This document shows, piece after piece, positions 25,414 through 33,472 of a stretch of 64,000 bases of DNA. Source of the DNA: Aphodovivens avicola (lineage in GTDB: Bacteria; Actinomycetota; Coriobacteriia; Coriobacteriales; Eggerthellaceae). The notes under the pieces were generated by a model. The model had not been told where the DNA came from, did no database searches, and saw only the letters and a program-made list of their open reading frames with translations. Location: NCBI GenBank assembly GCA_018712515.1, contig DVGW01000003.1:87924-151923 (forward strand). Direction: 5' to 3'. Position numbers and translations under genes: made by a program. Every line of letters begins with the position of its first letter. Position 1 is the first letter of the stretch.

Positions 25414-27575
25414 GCGGCATCACCTCCCTTCAGCTCCTCCTCCGAGAGCTGCGAATACGCGATCTCCCGGTACTCCTCGCACGATTCCATGAGCTCGGCA
25501 TGCGTGCCCTTGCCGACCATGCGCCCCTCCTCGAGCACGATGATCTGGTCGGCGTCCATGACCGTCGAGATGCGCTGCGCGACGATGACGAGGGTCCGGT
25601 CGCCCAGGTTCTGGCGCAGCGCGAGCCGCAGGTTGGAGTCGGTCTTGTAGTCGAGCGCCGAGAAGCTGTCGTCGAACACCAGGACGCGTGAGTCGGCGGC
25701 GATGGCGCGCGCGATGCACAGGCGCTGGCGCTGGCCGCCCGAGACGTTGGTGCCGCCCTGGGCGATCGAGCTTTCGAAGCCCTCGGGCTTCGCCTCGATG
25801 AAATCGCTCGACTGGGCGATCCGCGCCGCCTCCTCGACGCGCTCGTCGGGCATGCCGGCGTCGGCGTAGGCGATGTTCGAGTCGATGGTTCCCGTGAACA
25901 GGAACGCCTTCTGGGGGACGTAGCCGACCGTGCCGCGCAACTTCTCCTGCGACAGCTCGCGCACGTCGACGCCGTCGATCTTGACGGAGCCGGACGTCAC
26001 GTCGTAGAAGCGCTCGATCAGCTTGATGACGGTCGATTTGCCCGAACCCGTCGACCCGACGATCGCGCACACCGTCCCGGGCTCGGCCGTGAAGCTGACG
26101 TGCTGCAGCACCGGTTCGGGCGCCCCGTCGCCGTCCTCGTCGTCATAGCCGAACGCGACGTCGTCGAACTCGACGCGCGCCCCGCCCCGGCTGGGCAGCT
26201 CGCCGTCGCGCGGGTGGATGGGATCCTCGATGCTCGGCTCGGTTCCCAACACCTCGTTGACGCGCTGGGCAGCGACGTCCGCGCGCGGCAGCATGATCGA
26301 GATCATGCCGATGATCAAAAACGACGCGATGATCGTCATCGAATAGGAGATGAACGCGATCATGTCGCCGGTCTGAATCGTGCCGTTGTCGATGTAGCTG
26401 CCGCCGATCCAGATGATCAGGACGCTGACGCCGTTCATGATGAGCATCATCGAGGGCATCATGAACGTCATGACGCGGTTGGTGAACAGCTGCGTGCGGT
26501 AGAGCGTGCGGCTCGCGTCGTCGAAGCGGTCCTGCTCGTAGCGCTGGCGGTCGAAGGCGCGGATGACCGGCAATCCGGTGAGCATCTCGCGCGCGACGAG
26601 GTTCACGCGGTCGATGAGCTTCTGCATGATGCGGAACTTCGGCATGGCGAAGACCATGAGCACGCCCACGACGACGAACAGGCAGACGACCGCCAGCACG
26701 ATGATCCAGCTCATCGCGGCGTTGGTCGTCGAGACCATGATGATGCCGCCGATCGCGAGGATGGGGGCGTAGAGAACCATGCGCAGAAGCATCACGGTGA
26801 CCATCTGGATCTGCTGGATGTCGTTGGTGCCGCGCGTTATGAGCGAGGCGGCGGAGAAACTCTGCACCTCGCGGTCGGAGAAGGCGATGACGCGCTCGAA
26901 CAGGCGCTGACGGAGCGATCGGCCCACGCCGGCCGCCGTGCGCGACGCCATGAAGCCGACGCCCACCGCGGCGAGCATGCCAAGCGCGGTCAAGCCGAGC
27001 ATGAGCGCGCCGACGCGCAGCAAGTAGCCCATCTGCATGGCCGTCGTGTCGTAGCCGATCGCCTGGTACTCTGCCTTGGCGGCTTCGATCGCCTGCTGCG
27101 CGAGCAGCGCCTCGGTCCCCTCGCCCATCTGGGAGCGGAACGCGTCGAGCTGCTCTTGGATCCGGTCCTTCGTGACGAGGCCCGATTCGTAAGCGGCGCT
27201 GAGCCCGTCGAGGTCGAAACCCGCCTGCTCGGCATAGTGGACGGCGACGAGCGGGAACGCGACGACGTCGTCGAGCGCGTCCAGATCCTTGCGCGCGGCA
27301 TCGGAGAGATGGTACAGGCCGTCCTCGCCCAGGGAGTACGCCGCGCGCAGCGTCGACTCGTCCTCGTCGGCGCTGAGCATGCAGAGAGCGTCGAACGTCT
27401 CGGCGCTCATCGCGTCGGTCGCCGCATGCTCGATGCCGGATTGCTGGATGCCCACGTCGACGATGTTGGACGTGTAGTGCGGAAGGGAAAGGTCGGTCGC
27501 CGCCTGGACGATCAGCAGCACGACGATGATCGCGACCGCTCCCAGGGAGTTCTTCAGATACGAGATTATGCGCAT
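25410..27575 (-). CDS. ABC exporter half-transporter 1 with extracytoplasmic insertion
   Basis: 721 aa. After the first membrane helix (residues ~12-33), there is an insertion of ~130 residues (about 40-170) that is acidic and helical (with AATDAMSAETFDAL and AEQAGFDLDGLSAAYESGL), before the remaining five helices. This is an extracytoplasmic domain not seen in its partner. The ATPase has Walker A IVGSTGSGKSTVIKLI, signature NVSGGQRQRLCIAR, Walker B VLVFDDSFSALD and the H-loop region VIVAQRISTV, with Gln where His is usual. It overlaps the MarR gene by 10 bp and the second half-transporter by 4 bp. The missing H-loop His and DD in Walker B suggest this subunit's own site is non-catalytic. Confidence 0.92.
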   Translation of the reverse strand: MRIISYLKNSLGAVAIIVVLLIVQAATDLSLPHYTSNIVDVGIQQSGIEHAATDAMSAETFDALCMLSADEDESTLRAAYSLGEDGLYHLSDAARKDLDALDDVVAFPLVAVHYAEQAGFDLDGLSAAYESGLVTKDRIQEQLDAFRSQMGEGTEALLAQQAIEAAKAEYQAIGYDTTAMQMGYLLRVGALMLGLTALGMLAAVGVGFMASRTAAGVGRSLRQRLFERVIAFSDREVQSFSAASLITRGTNDIQQIQMVTVMLLRMVLYAPILAIGGIIMVSTTNAAMSWIIVLAVVCLFVVVGVLMVFAMPKFRIMQKLIDRVNLVAREMLTGLPVIRAFDRQRYEQDRFDDASRTLYRTQLFTNRVMTFMMPSMMLIMNGVSVLIIWIGGSYIDNGTIQTGDMIAFISYSMTIIASFLIIGMISIMLPRADVAAQRVNEVLGTEPSIEDPIHPRDGELPSRGGARVEFDDVAFGYDDEDGDGAPEPVLQHVSFTAEPGTVCAIVGSTGSGKSTVIKLIERFYDVTSGSVKIDGVDVRELSQEKLRGTVGYVPQKAFLFTGTIDSNIAYADAGMPDERVEEAARIAQSSDFIEAKPEGFESSIAQGGTNVSGGQRQRLCIARAIAADSRVLVFDDSFSALDYKTDSNLRLALRQNLGDRTLVIVAQRISTVMDADQIIVLEEGRMVGKGTHAELMESCEEYREIAYSQLSEEELKGGDAA

Positions 27576-28090
27576 GCCGGGCCTTCCTCACCGTCGCGGG
27601 ACGCGCATGCGCGGCCGCCCTCCCCGCCCTGGTCCGCATCCGAGCGCTTCGTCTCGAAGAACTCGTTCATGCGGCGCACCACGCGAATGAGGTCTGCCAC
27701 GTCATCGTCTCCCAGATAGGAGAACAGCTCCCTCAGGTAATCGTCCCTCATGCGCTCGCCCTGCTTGGCCAGATCCAGGCCCTTTTCGGTGAGCTGCAGG
27801 TCAATGCCGCGCGAATCCTCGCCGAAGCGCTCGCGGACGACATAGCCCTTCGCCTCGAGCGATTTGAGCATCTGCGAGAGCGCGCTCGGGGTCATATTGG
27901 CCATATGGGCCACCATGCGCGGCCTGACGTGCTTGGCGCGGCGCCGCGCATGCGCGATCGTGATCAGGACGCCGGATTCGCCGGTGGTAAGATCCCCCAG
28001 AGGGACCGCAAGGGTGTGGCGCCCGCGCCTGAAGTTGACGAACAGATCGTGTATCTCATGCTTGAAGCGTTCGAAGTCCTCTTCTGCCAT
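27566..28090 (-). CDS. MarR-family regulator of the ABC exporter
   Basis: 174 aa with GAGAGGAG before the ATG. It shows the MarR winged helix: MVAHMANMTPSALSQMLKSLEAKGYV followed by the wing RFGEDSRGIDLQLTEKG, and a C-terminal dimer helix with LRELFSYLGDDDVADLIRVVRRM. The last ~30 residues are Gly/Glu-rich and poorly conserved, since they overlap the ABC gene. It is first in the operon and has a palindrome upstream (28113-28125), so it is likely an autorepressor relieved by a compound the exporter removes. Confidence 0.93.
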   Translation of the reverse strand: MAEEDFERFKHEIHDLFVNFRRGRHTLAVPLGDLTTGESGVLITIAHARRRAKHVRPRMVAHMANMTPSALSQMLKSLEAKGYVVRERFGEDSRGIDLQLTEKGLDLAKQGERMRDDYLRELFSYLGDDDVADLIRVVRRMNEFFETKRSDADQGGEGGRACASRDGEEGPACA

Positions 28091-28112
28091 AAGCTCGCTC
28101 CTCTCTCGTTAG

Positions 28113-28125
28113 TTTAGTATCTAAA
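28113..28125 (-). promoter_or_regulatory. Putative MarR operator
   Basis: TTTAG-TAT-CTAAA is a perfect 13-bp palindrome lying 22 bp upstream of the MarR start in an AT-rich stretch within a GC-rich genome. It overlaps the likely promoter (TTGATA and TAAACT hexamers lie around it on the minus strand). Binding there would block transcription of the whole ABC operon. Confidence 0.5.
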
Positions 28126-28150
28126 TTATCAAGAAGCTAAACGCTTTGCA

Positions 28151-28640
28151 AGCGACTTCAATATTTCGATGGAGAGGCGATACGAAGCTGTTACCTACCT
28201 CGACGCAGAGGCGACATGAAGTCGTTGCGCACCATGCCGCGGATTAGCGGTAAGCGAATACTTCGACGCAGCGGCGAAACGAAGTCGTTGTGCAAGTCTC
28301 CGCGGAGGCGGAACGAAGCAGCAATCTAGCTCGACGAAGAAGCGCCACGAAACCTTCACCTAACACTACGGGTGGATGGCTGAGCTACGGTGCGCGACTC
28401 GATTGCATTTGAATGATTCGATGCGGTCTGATGGATTGGCTGCAATCGGACAGTTCGGCTGCGGTGCAATAATTCCGCGACGGTTGCATGGCTCAGCGAC
28501 AGTTGAATCGCCTCGCAACGAGTGTATGGCTCAGCGACGGTTCGCTTGCATCGCTTCGGCTGGTTGGCTAGGCTGGGTTTGGCGGGCCGCATCCTTGATC
28601 GGCCATTGCCGAGCCTCTGAACGCCCTTGAACGTGTGTTG
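28151..28640. repeat. Non-coding region with degenerate dispersed repeats before tRNA-Asp
   Basis: Five degenerate copies of a unit like TCGACGCAGAGGCGA-n-nTGAAGTCGTTG occur at about 28160, 28200, 28260, 28300 and 28330. A second motif, ATGGCTCAGCGAC, occurs twice (near 28490 and 28527). The frames on both strands are short and lack ribosome-binding sites. No gene is supported in this stretch. Confidence 0.5.
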
Positions 28641-28671
28641 AAGCGAATTGAAAAAAGTTTCAAATTGGGGG

Positions 28672-28700
28672 TTGCGCGGGGTTTGGGGTTCCGGTAATAT
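28672..28700 (+). promoter_or_regulatory. Promoter of tRNA-Asp
   Basis: TTGCGC at 28672-28677 and TAATAT at 28695-28700 are separated by 17 bp, 35 bp upstream of the tRNA 5' end. Confidence 0.6.
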
Positions 28701-28735
28701 ACCCTTCGCTGCTTGAGAGAGCAGCTTGACAACAC

Positions 28736-28812
<77 letters not shown>

Positions 28813-28822
28813 TCAAAACGTG

Positions 28823-28850
28823 AAGGAGCCGATCGGCTCCTTTTCTATTC
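28823..28850 (+). terminator. Terminator of tRNA-Asp
   Basis: The palindrome AAGGAGCCGATCGGCTCCTT at 28823-28842 is followed by TTCTATTC, 10 bp after the tRNA. Confidence 0.85.
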
Positions 28851-28881
28851 CCAACGGCTTTCGAACAGGCAGGCCACTTTC

Positions 28882-29097
28882 GGGGTTAAGTTTCAAAAAG
28901 TGTGTCCTTTCGGATTATTCAGCACCGATATCTAGTGGGCATGTGGAACTCCCCCCAAACTATGCCCGCGCCGTATTCGCTTGGGACGCCGTCCTCGCGC
29001 CCCGATTCTTTCGAAGCCGCCGCGAACAGGCCGTCGACGTCGTCGTCGGTCGGCATGGCGCGCAGGATCTCCGCCGGCGGAAGCGGCGACTCGGAAT
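28882..29097 (-). mobile_element. Relic 1: 3' end of an IS1249-like element
   Basis: The minus strand encodes a C-terminal transposase fragment, with PPAEILRAMPTDDDVDGLF, then GIVWGEFHMPTRYRC and a stop. It closely resembles the C-terminus of the intact element at 48350-49585 (AEILRVMPTDDDVEGLF, IVWEEFHMPTRYRQ). The right terminal repeat (GGGGTTAAGTTTCAAAAAG) begins at 28882, 69 bp after the tRNA-Asp 3' end, and the fragment points toward the tRNA. It is cut off at 29097, where a second relic begins. Confidence 0.85.
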
Positions 29098-29235
29098 GGG
29101 GTTAAGTTTCAAAAGTGCGTTCGCTCCAATTGTTCAGCACCGATATCTAGCGGCCATGTGGAACTCCTCCCAGACTATGTCCGATCCGCATTCGTCCGGG
29201 GCGCCGTCCTTGCGCCTCGAACCTTCCATTGCCGC
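29098..29235 (-). mobile_element. Relic 2: 3' end of a second IS1249-like element
   Basis: Directly adjoining relic 1, another right terminal repeat (GGGGTTAAGTTTCAAAAG) starts at 29098. Minus-strand coding for SRRKDGAPDECGSDIVW, followed by EEFHMAARYRC and a stop, shows a diverged transposase C-terminus. Similarity fades near 29235. It is in the same orientation as relic 1, so the two are tandem or nested insertions. Confidence 0.8.
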
Positions 29236-29355
29236 ATGCCATCTACCGTCACATAGTTCGATTCGCATCCAACCACTACGCTGCAAGCGGGCGCTCCAAT
29301 TTGCAAAGGTTTCAGCCGCCATCGATATCATCAAGAGCTCCCCTATCCAGCTTCT

Positions 29356-29411
29356 GAGCACTTCTTACCAAATCAGGCCTCATTTTTGACGTCTTTTGGG
29401 AAGAAGTGCTC
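29356..29411. repeat. Hairpin element, copy 1 (GAAGAAGTGCTC family)
   Basis: Arms GAGCACTTCTTACCAA (29356-29371) and TTGGGAAGAAGTGCTC (29396-29411) pair with one mismatch around 24 nt beginning ATCAGGCC. A similar element is at 52526-52581, and a single right arm (GGGAAGAAGTGCGCA) near 29440. Confidence 0.75.
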
Positions 29412-29542
29412 ATTCTTTAATTGCGAGCCCTGTATTACGGGAAGAAGTGCGCAATCTTTGACTGCCGCTCACTTTGCCGCGGAAATAAAACTGCAAATTG
29501 CCGAGTTATGGACAGCTGCGGGCAAGAACGGCAGACGCGACA

Positions 29543-29606
29543 GGCTGGCAGGCTGGCAGGTTGACAGGCTGGCAGGCTGGCAGGCTGGCAGGTTGGCAGG
29601 CTGGCC
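29543..29606. repeat. Octanucleotide tandem repeat (8 units)
   Basis: Eight consecutive 8-bp units based on GGCTGGCA run through 29543-29606. Units 3 and 7 vary (GGTTGACA, GGTTGGCA) and the last ends in C. Such repeats can change length by slippage, but no gene reads through it here. Confidence 0.9.
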
Positions 29607-29714
29607 GTTGCAGCTATCGGGCAGTTGCCGGTTCGATCGTCAGTCTTGACAGGGTTGCAGGCGGGCTCCTGCATCTGTCGGACAGTTTCACGCAGGAATG
29701 TCCGAATCGATAGG

Positions 29715-29760
29715 TTGACAGCCAAACCGTTCAGCTTATACTTATGAACAGTTGCTCATA
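29715..29760 (+). promoter_or_regulatory. cad operon promoter with CadC/ArsR-type operator
   Basis: TTGACA (29715-29720) and TATACT (29737-29742) are separated by 16 bp, an excellent promoter. Directly after it TATGAACA-GT-TGCTCATA (29743-29760) is an inverted repeat with one mismatch, matching the ArsR/SmtB operator style. A repressor there would cover the transcription start. Confidence 0.75.
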
Positions 29761-29778
29761 TGTTGAAAGGTTTGTTAC

Positions 29779-30147
29779 ATGAGCGAAACGCAAGAAGTCA
29801 AGGAAGAACGCGACACCCGATGCGACTCCTCCTGCAGCGTCGACGGCATTGCTCCTGAGTGCATGCCCGACGAGGAGCTGCTCTACGAGCTTGCCGACCT
29901 GTTCAAGGTGTTTGGCGACACCACGCGCATCAAGATCCTCTACGCGCTGATGGAGCAAGACCTGTGCGTGGCGGACCTTGCCGAGATCATCGGCGCCTCG
30001 CAAAGCGCCGTATCGCACCAGCTGCGCACGCTCAAGCAGGCGCGCCTCGTCAAATTCCAGCGCGACGGCAAGAACGTCATCTATTCGCTATCCGACGACC
30101 ACGTGTACACCGTGCTCGCCCAAGGCATGACGCACATTTGCGAATAA
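29779..30147 (+). CDS. cadC: CadC-type metal-responsive repressor
   Basis: 122 aa, with AAAGG 8 nt before the ATG. It is an ArsR/SmtB winged-helix protein: FKVFGDTTRIKILYALMEQDLCVADLAE, recognition helix SQSAVSHQLRTLKQARLV, wing FQRDGKNVIYSL. The C-terminal helix DDHVYTVLAQGMTHICE has D, H, H and E at the spacing of the CadC alpha-5 zinc site. N-terminal CDSSC matches the first two cysteines of the CadC sensing site, and C in LCVAD matches the third, but the fourth cysteine (LCVCD in Staphylococcus) is Ala. It should repress the operon until Cd, Zn or Pb binds. Confidence 0.9.
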   Translation: MSETQEVKEERDTRCDSSCSVDGIAPECMPDEELLYELADLFKVFGDTTRIKILYALMEQDLCVADLAEIIGASQSAVSHQLRTLKQARLVKFQRDGKNVIYSLSDDHVYTVLAQGMTHICE

Positions 30148-30220
30148 CCGACCACGGAACCATGCTGGCGCCTCAAGCGCCAGGTTCACGTTATCCGAAC
30201 CTTTGAGAAAGGACCCGACC

Positions 30221-30439
30221 ATGCGGAAATCATTCAAGCTCCAGGATCTCGACTGCGCCAACTGCGCCGCCAAAATGGAGGACGCGATCAACCGGATTGA
30301 CGGCGTCGAGAAAGCCACCATCAGCTTCATAACGCAGAAGCTCACACTCGTCGCCGACGACGCCCGCTTCGACGCCGTCCTCGACGAAGCGCAGCGCGCC
30401 TGCTCGAAGATCGAGCGCGACTGCGTGATCCTCCGTTAA
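30221..30439 (+). CDS. Stand-alone heavy-metal-associated (HMA) domain protein
   Basis: 72 aa from the ATG at 30221, with GAAAGGA upstream. It is one HMA domain: the metal site LDCANCAAKMEDAI near residue 9-22, then a ferredoxin-like beta-alpha-beta fold (GVEKATISFITQKLTLVADD). It lies between cadC and the ATPase gene. The ATPase that follows lacks the usual N-terminal HMA domain, so this protein probably acts as its detached metal-binding domain or chaperone. Confidence 0.9.
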   Translation: MRKSFKLQDLDCANCAAKMEDAINRIDGVEKATISFITQKLTLVADDARFDAVLDEAQRACSKIERDCVILR

Positions 30440-30473
30440 CCCTCCCCCACCTCGAACCTTCGAAAGGATCCCC

Positions 30474-32393
30474 ATGTCACCCAAGCAGAAACGATGGCTC
30501 GCGCGCATCGTCGTCGCGTTGATCCTGCTCTTCGCGGTGATGGCGTTCACCGAGTTCGCGCCACTTGAGGAATGGCTCGGCAGCCGCACCGCCGCGATCT
30601 GGGTCGAGTTCGGCCTGTTCCTCATCCCCTACTTGATCGCGGGTTACGACGTGCTCTGGGAGGCGGTGGAGAACATCGGGCGCGGCCAGGTGTTCGACGA
30701 GAACTTCCTGATGAGCGTCGCCACGATCGGCGCGTTCGCGATGGTGCTGTTCCCTGACGCCGACCCCCATATGGCGGAAGGCGCGGCGGTCATGCTGTTC
30801 TACCAGGTGGGCGAGCTGTTCCAAAGCTACGCCGTCGGAAAGAGCCGCAAGTCCATCGCCGACATGATGGACATCGCCCCCGAATACGCCAACCTCGAGT
30901 CCGATGGCGCGATCCGGGAGGTCGACCCCGACGAGGTCCCCGTCGGAAGCATCATCGTCGTCAAACCCGGCGAGCGCATCCCCCTCGACGGCGTCGTCGT
31001 CGAGGGCGTCTCGCAGCTCGACACCGCCGCGCTCACCGGCGAGAGCATGCCGCGCCACGTTGACGCGGGCGCGGAGGTCATCTCGGGCTGCGTCAACATG
31101 ACGGGCGTCCTGCGCGTCAAGACGACCAAGCCCTACGGCGAGTCGACGGTCGCGCGCATCCTCGAGCTCGTCGAGAACGCCGCCGAGAAGAAGGCGCGCA
31201 CCGAGAACTTCATCACGCGCTTCGCCCGCTACTACACCCCCATCGTCACCGGAGCGGCGCTGCTCATCGCGGTCGTACCGCCCCTGTTCGGCATGGGCGC
31301 GTGGAGCGATTGGGTTCTGCGCGGCCTGACGTTCCTCGTCGTGTCGTGCCCCTGCGCGCTCGTGATCAGCGTGCCGCTGTCGTTCTTCGGCGGCATCGGC
31401 GGGGCGTCCAGGCTCGGCATCCTCATCAAGGGCTCCAACTACCTCGAGCTGCTCTCGAAGGTCGACACCGTCGTGTTCGACAAGACCGGCACGCTGACGA
31501 GCGGCTCGTTCAAAGTCGTCGCGATCCATCCCGAAGAGGGCATCGATGCCGATTACGTGCTCTCGCACGCGGCGCACGCCGAGGCGTTTTCGGATCATCC
31601 GATCGCCATCTCGCTGCGCGAGGCGTACGCGGGCGAGATCGACGCCGCGCGGATCGCCGAAGCGCGGGAGGAGTCCGGCCACGGCGTGAGCGCGCTCGTC
31701 GACCAGAGGCTCGTCCTGGTCGGAAACGACAAGCTGATGGCGCGCCACGGCGGCTCGTGGCAAGACTGCGAGCTGACCGGCACGGTCCTGCATGTGAGCA
31801 TCGACGGGACGTATGCGGGCCATATCGTGATCGCCGACGTGATCAAGAACGACGCCCACCGCACGATCCGCGAGCTGCACGAGGCTGGCATCGGCAAATG
31901 CGTCATGCTCACGGGCGACCGACGCGACGTCGCGGAAGCGGTCGCCGCGGAGCTCGGCATCGACGAGGTCCGCGCGCAGCTGCTGCCCGAGGGCAAGGTC
32001 GACGCGGTCGAGGAGCTCTTGGCGCAGGAGCGGGACGATGGGAAGCTCGCGTTCGTGGGCGACGGCATCAACGACGCACCGGTCCTGACGCGCGCCGACG
32101 TGGGCATCGCGATGGGCGCGATGGGATCCGACGCGGCGATCGAGGCCGCTGACGTCGTGCTCATGGACGACAAGCCGTCCAACATCTCCAAGGCGATCCG
32201 CCTGGCACGCAAGACGATGCGCATCGTATGGCAGAACATCGTGTTCGCGCTCGGCATCAAGATCGTCATCCTGGTGCTGGCTGCCGTCGGCATCGCCAAC
32301 ATGTGGCTTGCCGTGTTCGGGGACGTGGGCGTGGCAGTGCTCGCCATCCTCAACGCGATGCGCGCCATGGGAGTGTCGAAGCTGCGCGACTGA
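30474..32393 (+). CDS. cadA: Cadmium/zinc-type P1B-ATPase
   Basis: 639 aa, with GAAAGGA before the ATG. It has the P1B helices, the metal site CPCALVIS in the sixth segment, phosphorylation motif DKTGTLT, the HP locus SDHPIAISL, and the hinge GDGINDAPVL. TGES of the actuator domain is LTGESMPRHVD. There is no N-terminal HMA domain; the first membrane helix starts near residue 8. Known role: ATP-driven export of Cd2+, Zn2+ or Pb2+. It is the last gene of the cadC-HMA-cadA operon. Confidence 0.95.
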   Translation: MSPKQKRWLARIVVALILLFAVMAFTEFAPLEEWLGSRTAAIWVEFGLFLIPYLIAGYDVLWEAVENIGRGQVFDENFLMSVATIGAFAMVLFPDADPHMAEGAAVMLFYQVGELFQSYAVGKSRKSIADMMDIAPEYANLESDGAIREVDPDEVPVGSIIVVKPGERIPLDGVVVEGVSQLDTAALTGESMPRHVDAGAEVISGCVNMTGVLRVKTTKPYGESTVARILELVENAAEKKARTENFITRFARYYTPIVTGAALLIAVVPPLFGMGAWSDWVLRGLTFLVVSCPCALVISVPLSFFGGIGGASRLGILIKGSNYLELLSKVDTVVFDKTGTLTSGSFKVVAIHPEEGIDADYVLSHAAHAEAFSDHPIAISLREAYAGEIDAARIAEAREESGHGVSALVDQRLVLVGNDKLMARHGGSWQDCELTGTVLHVSIDGTYAGHIVIADVIKNDAHRTIRELHEAGIGKCVMLTGDRRDVAEAVAAELGIDEVRAQLLPEGKVDAVEELLAQERDDGKLAFVGDGINDAPVLTRADVGIAMGAMGSDAAIEAADVVLMDDKPSNISKAIRLARKTMRIVWQNIVFALGIKIVILVLAAVGIANMWLAVFGDVGVAVLAILNAMRAMGVSKLRD

Positions 32394-32447
32394 CGCGACG
32401 CCGCGGAGCCGCCGGCGGGTGCCCTAAGGCGCCCGTCCGTTCGAAAA

Positions 32448-32482
32448 GGAAGCCGTCCTATCCGGGACGGCTTCCATGCATT
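32448..32482 (+). terminator. Terminator of the cad operon
   Basis: GGAAGCCGTCC (32448-32458) pairs exactly with GGACGGCTTCC (32465-32475), followed by ATGCATTT. It stands between the converging cadA and coaX genes and is preceded by AAAA on the plus strand, so it may act in both directions. Confidence 0.65.
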
Positions 32483-32551
32483 TGGAGCTCTGTTGTACGC
32501 CAGGAGGGCGGCGGAGTGTGGCGTCGACGCTCCGCTCGATCATGTGCGGAT

Positions 32552-33433
32552 CTACCGGCGGTTGAGCGCGTGAAGGCGCGCGAGGCCGCGCAAGGTGAGC
32601 GTCGCGTCCGCGCGCGCCTCATGCCCGAGCAGCGGCGCGACGGACGCGGCGTCCGTGCCTGTGACGACAACCGTGTAGTCAGCCGGATGCTCGCGCTCGA
32701 TCATGTCGAGCAGGCCGTCGATGCGCGCGATCTCGCCGAGAACCACGCCGGACTGCATCGCCTCGCGCGTGCACGTCCCGATTACCTTTTTGGGCGCCGC
32801 GATCTCGACGACGGGAAGCTTCGCCGCCCGCGCCGCCAGCGAGCGCGCCCCAAGCGCCATGCCCGGCGCGATGATGCCTCCCAGAAACACGCCCTCGGCG
32901 TCGACGACCTCGAAGTTGGTCGTGGTTCCCAGATCGACGACGATCGCGGGAGGCGCGTAGTCGGCGAGCAGCGCGGCAAGATCGGCCATCCGATCGGCCC
33001 CGATCTCGGCGGGGTCCCGGTACTTCATGCTGACGCCCGTCTTGATGCCGGGCCCGACCGTGAGGGGGCGGCGCCCGGTGAGGCGGCGCAGCGCCTCCTG
33101 CCACGGTGCCGCGAGATCGGGGACGACGCACGAGATGACCGCATCGTCCACGAGGTCGGGATCGAGGGAAAGCGCGCCTGCGGAAGGCATCTCGCGCACG
33201 GACGCATCCACGCCCGTCGCGCGGTTCCGCACGTCGAACGACGCGCGGCGGGCCATACGCTCAAGCGCCGAAAACGCCGTCTCGAACGCCTCGTCGGGCG
33301 TGAGGCGCTCCGGCGTCGTGAGCGTCCACGTCGCCAGGAGCACACCGTCCGAAAAGGCTCCGAGGGAGGTCTGGGTGTTCCCCACATCGACTGCGAGCAG
33401 CACGTTTGCGTCTTTGCCGTTGCGTTTTGCCAT
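32552..33433 (-). CDS. coaX: Type III pantothenate kinase
   Basis: 293 aa from the ATG at 33433 with AAGGAGG 8 nt upstream, favoured over an ATG 21 bp earlier that lacks such a site. It catalyses the first step of coenzyme A synthesis. AVDVGNTQTSLG is the phosphate-1 motif of the acetate/sugar-kinase fold, GADRMADLAALL and DLGTTTNFEVVD are the further conserved regions, and GGIIAPGMALGARSLAARAAKLP is typical of CoaX. It lies 39 bp downstream of the OPT transporter stop on the same strand. Confidence 0.95.
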   Translation of the reverse strand: MAKRNGKDANVLLAVDVGNTQTSLGAFSDGVLLATWTLTTPERLTPDEAFETAFSALERMARRASFDVRNRATGVDASVREMPSAGALSLDPDLVDDAVISCVVPDLAAPWQEALRRLTGRRPLTVGPGIKTGVSMKYRDPAEIGADRMADLAALLADYAPPAIVVDLGTTTNFEVVDAEGVFLGGIIAPGMALGARSLAARAAKLPVVEIAAPKKVIGTCTREAMQSGVVLGEIARIDGLLDMIEREHPADYTVVVTGTDAASVAPLLGHEARADATLTLRGLARLHALNRR

Positions 33434-33472
33434 TCGTCCGTCCTCCTTGCGCATGCGATGGGCCGCCGCCTA

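Larger units (their letters stand above)
29236..29778. other. Non-coding stretch with repeats between IS relics and cadC
   Basis: It has no supported gene. It holds an inverted-repeat element (29356-29411), a further half-copy of that element near 29440, an octanucleotide tandem repeat (29543-29606) and the cadC promoter/operator. The long frames across the octamer are artefacts of the repeat (WQAGRLAG-type translation). Confidence 0.6.

Noticed and set aside
28356..28630. Two short overlapping ORFs (plus and minus) upstream of tRNA-Asp
   Set aside because: No ribosome-binding site or codon bias; the region consists of degenerate repeats.
29543..29606. Possible CRISPR array
   Set aside because: Units are 8 bp without spacers, and no cas genes lie nearby.
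29386..29725. Frames with Trp/Gln/Ala/Gly or Pro/Ala/Cys repeats
   Set aside because: They are translations of the octanucleotide repeat on either strand, without start signals.
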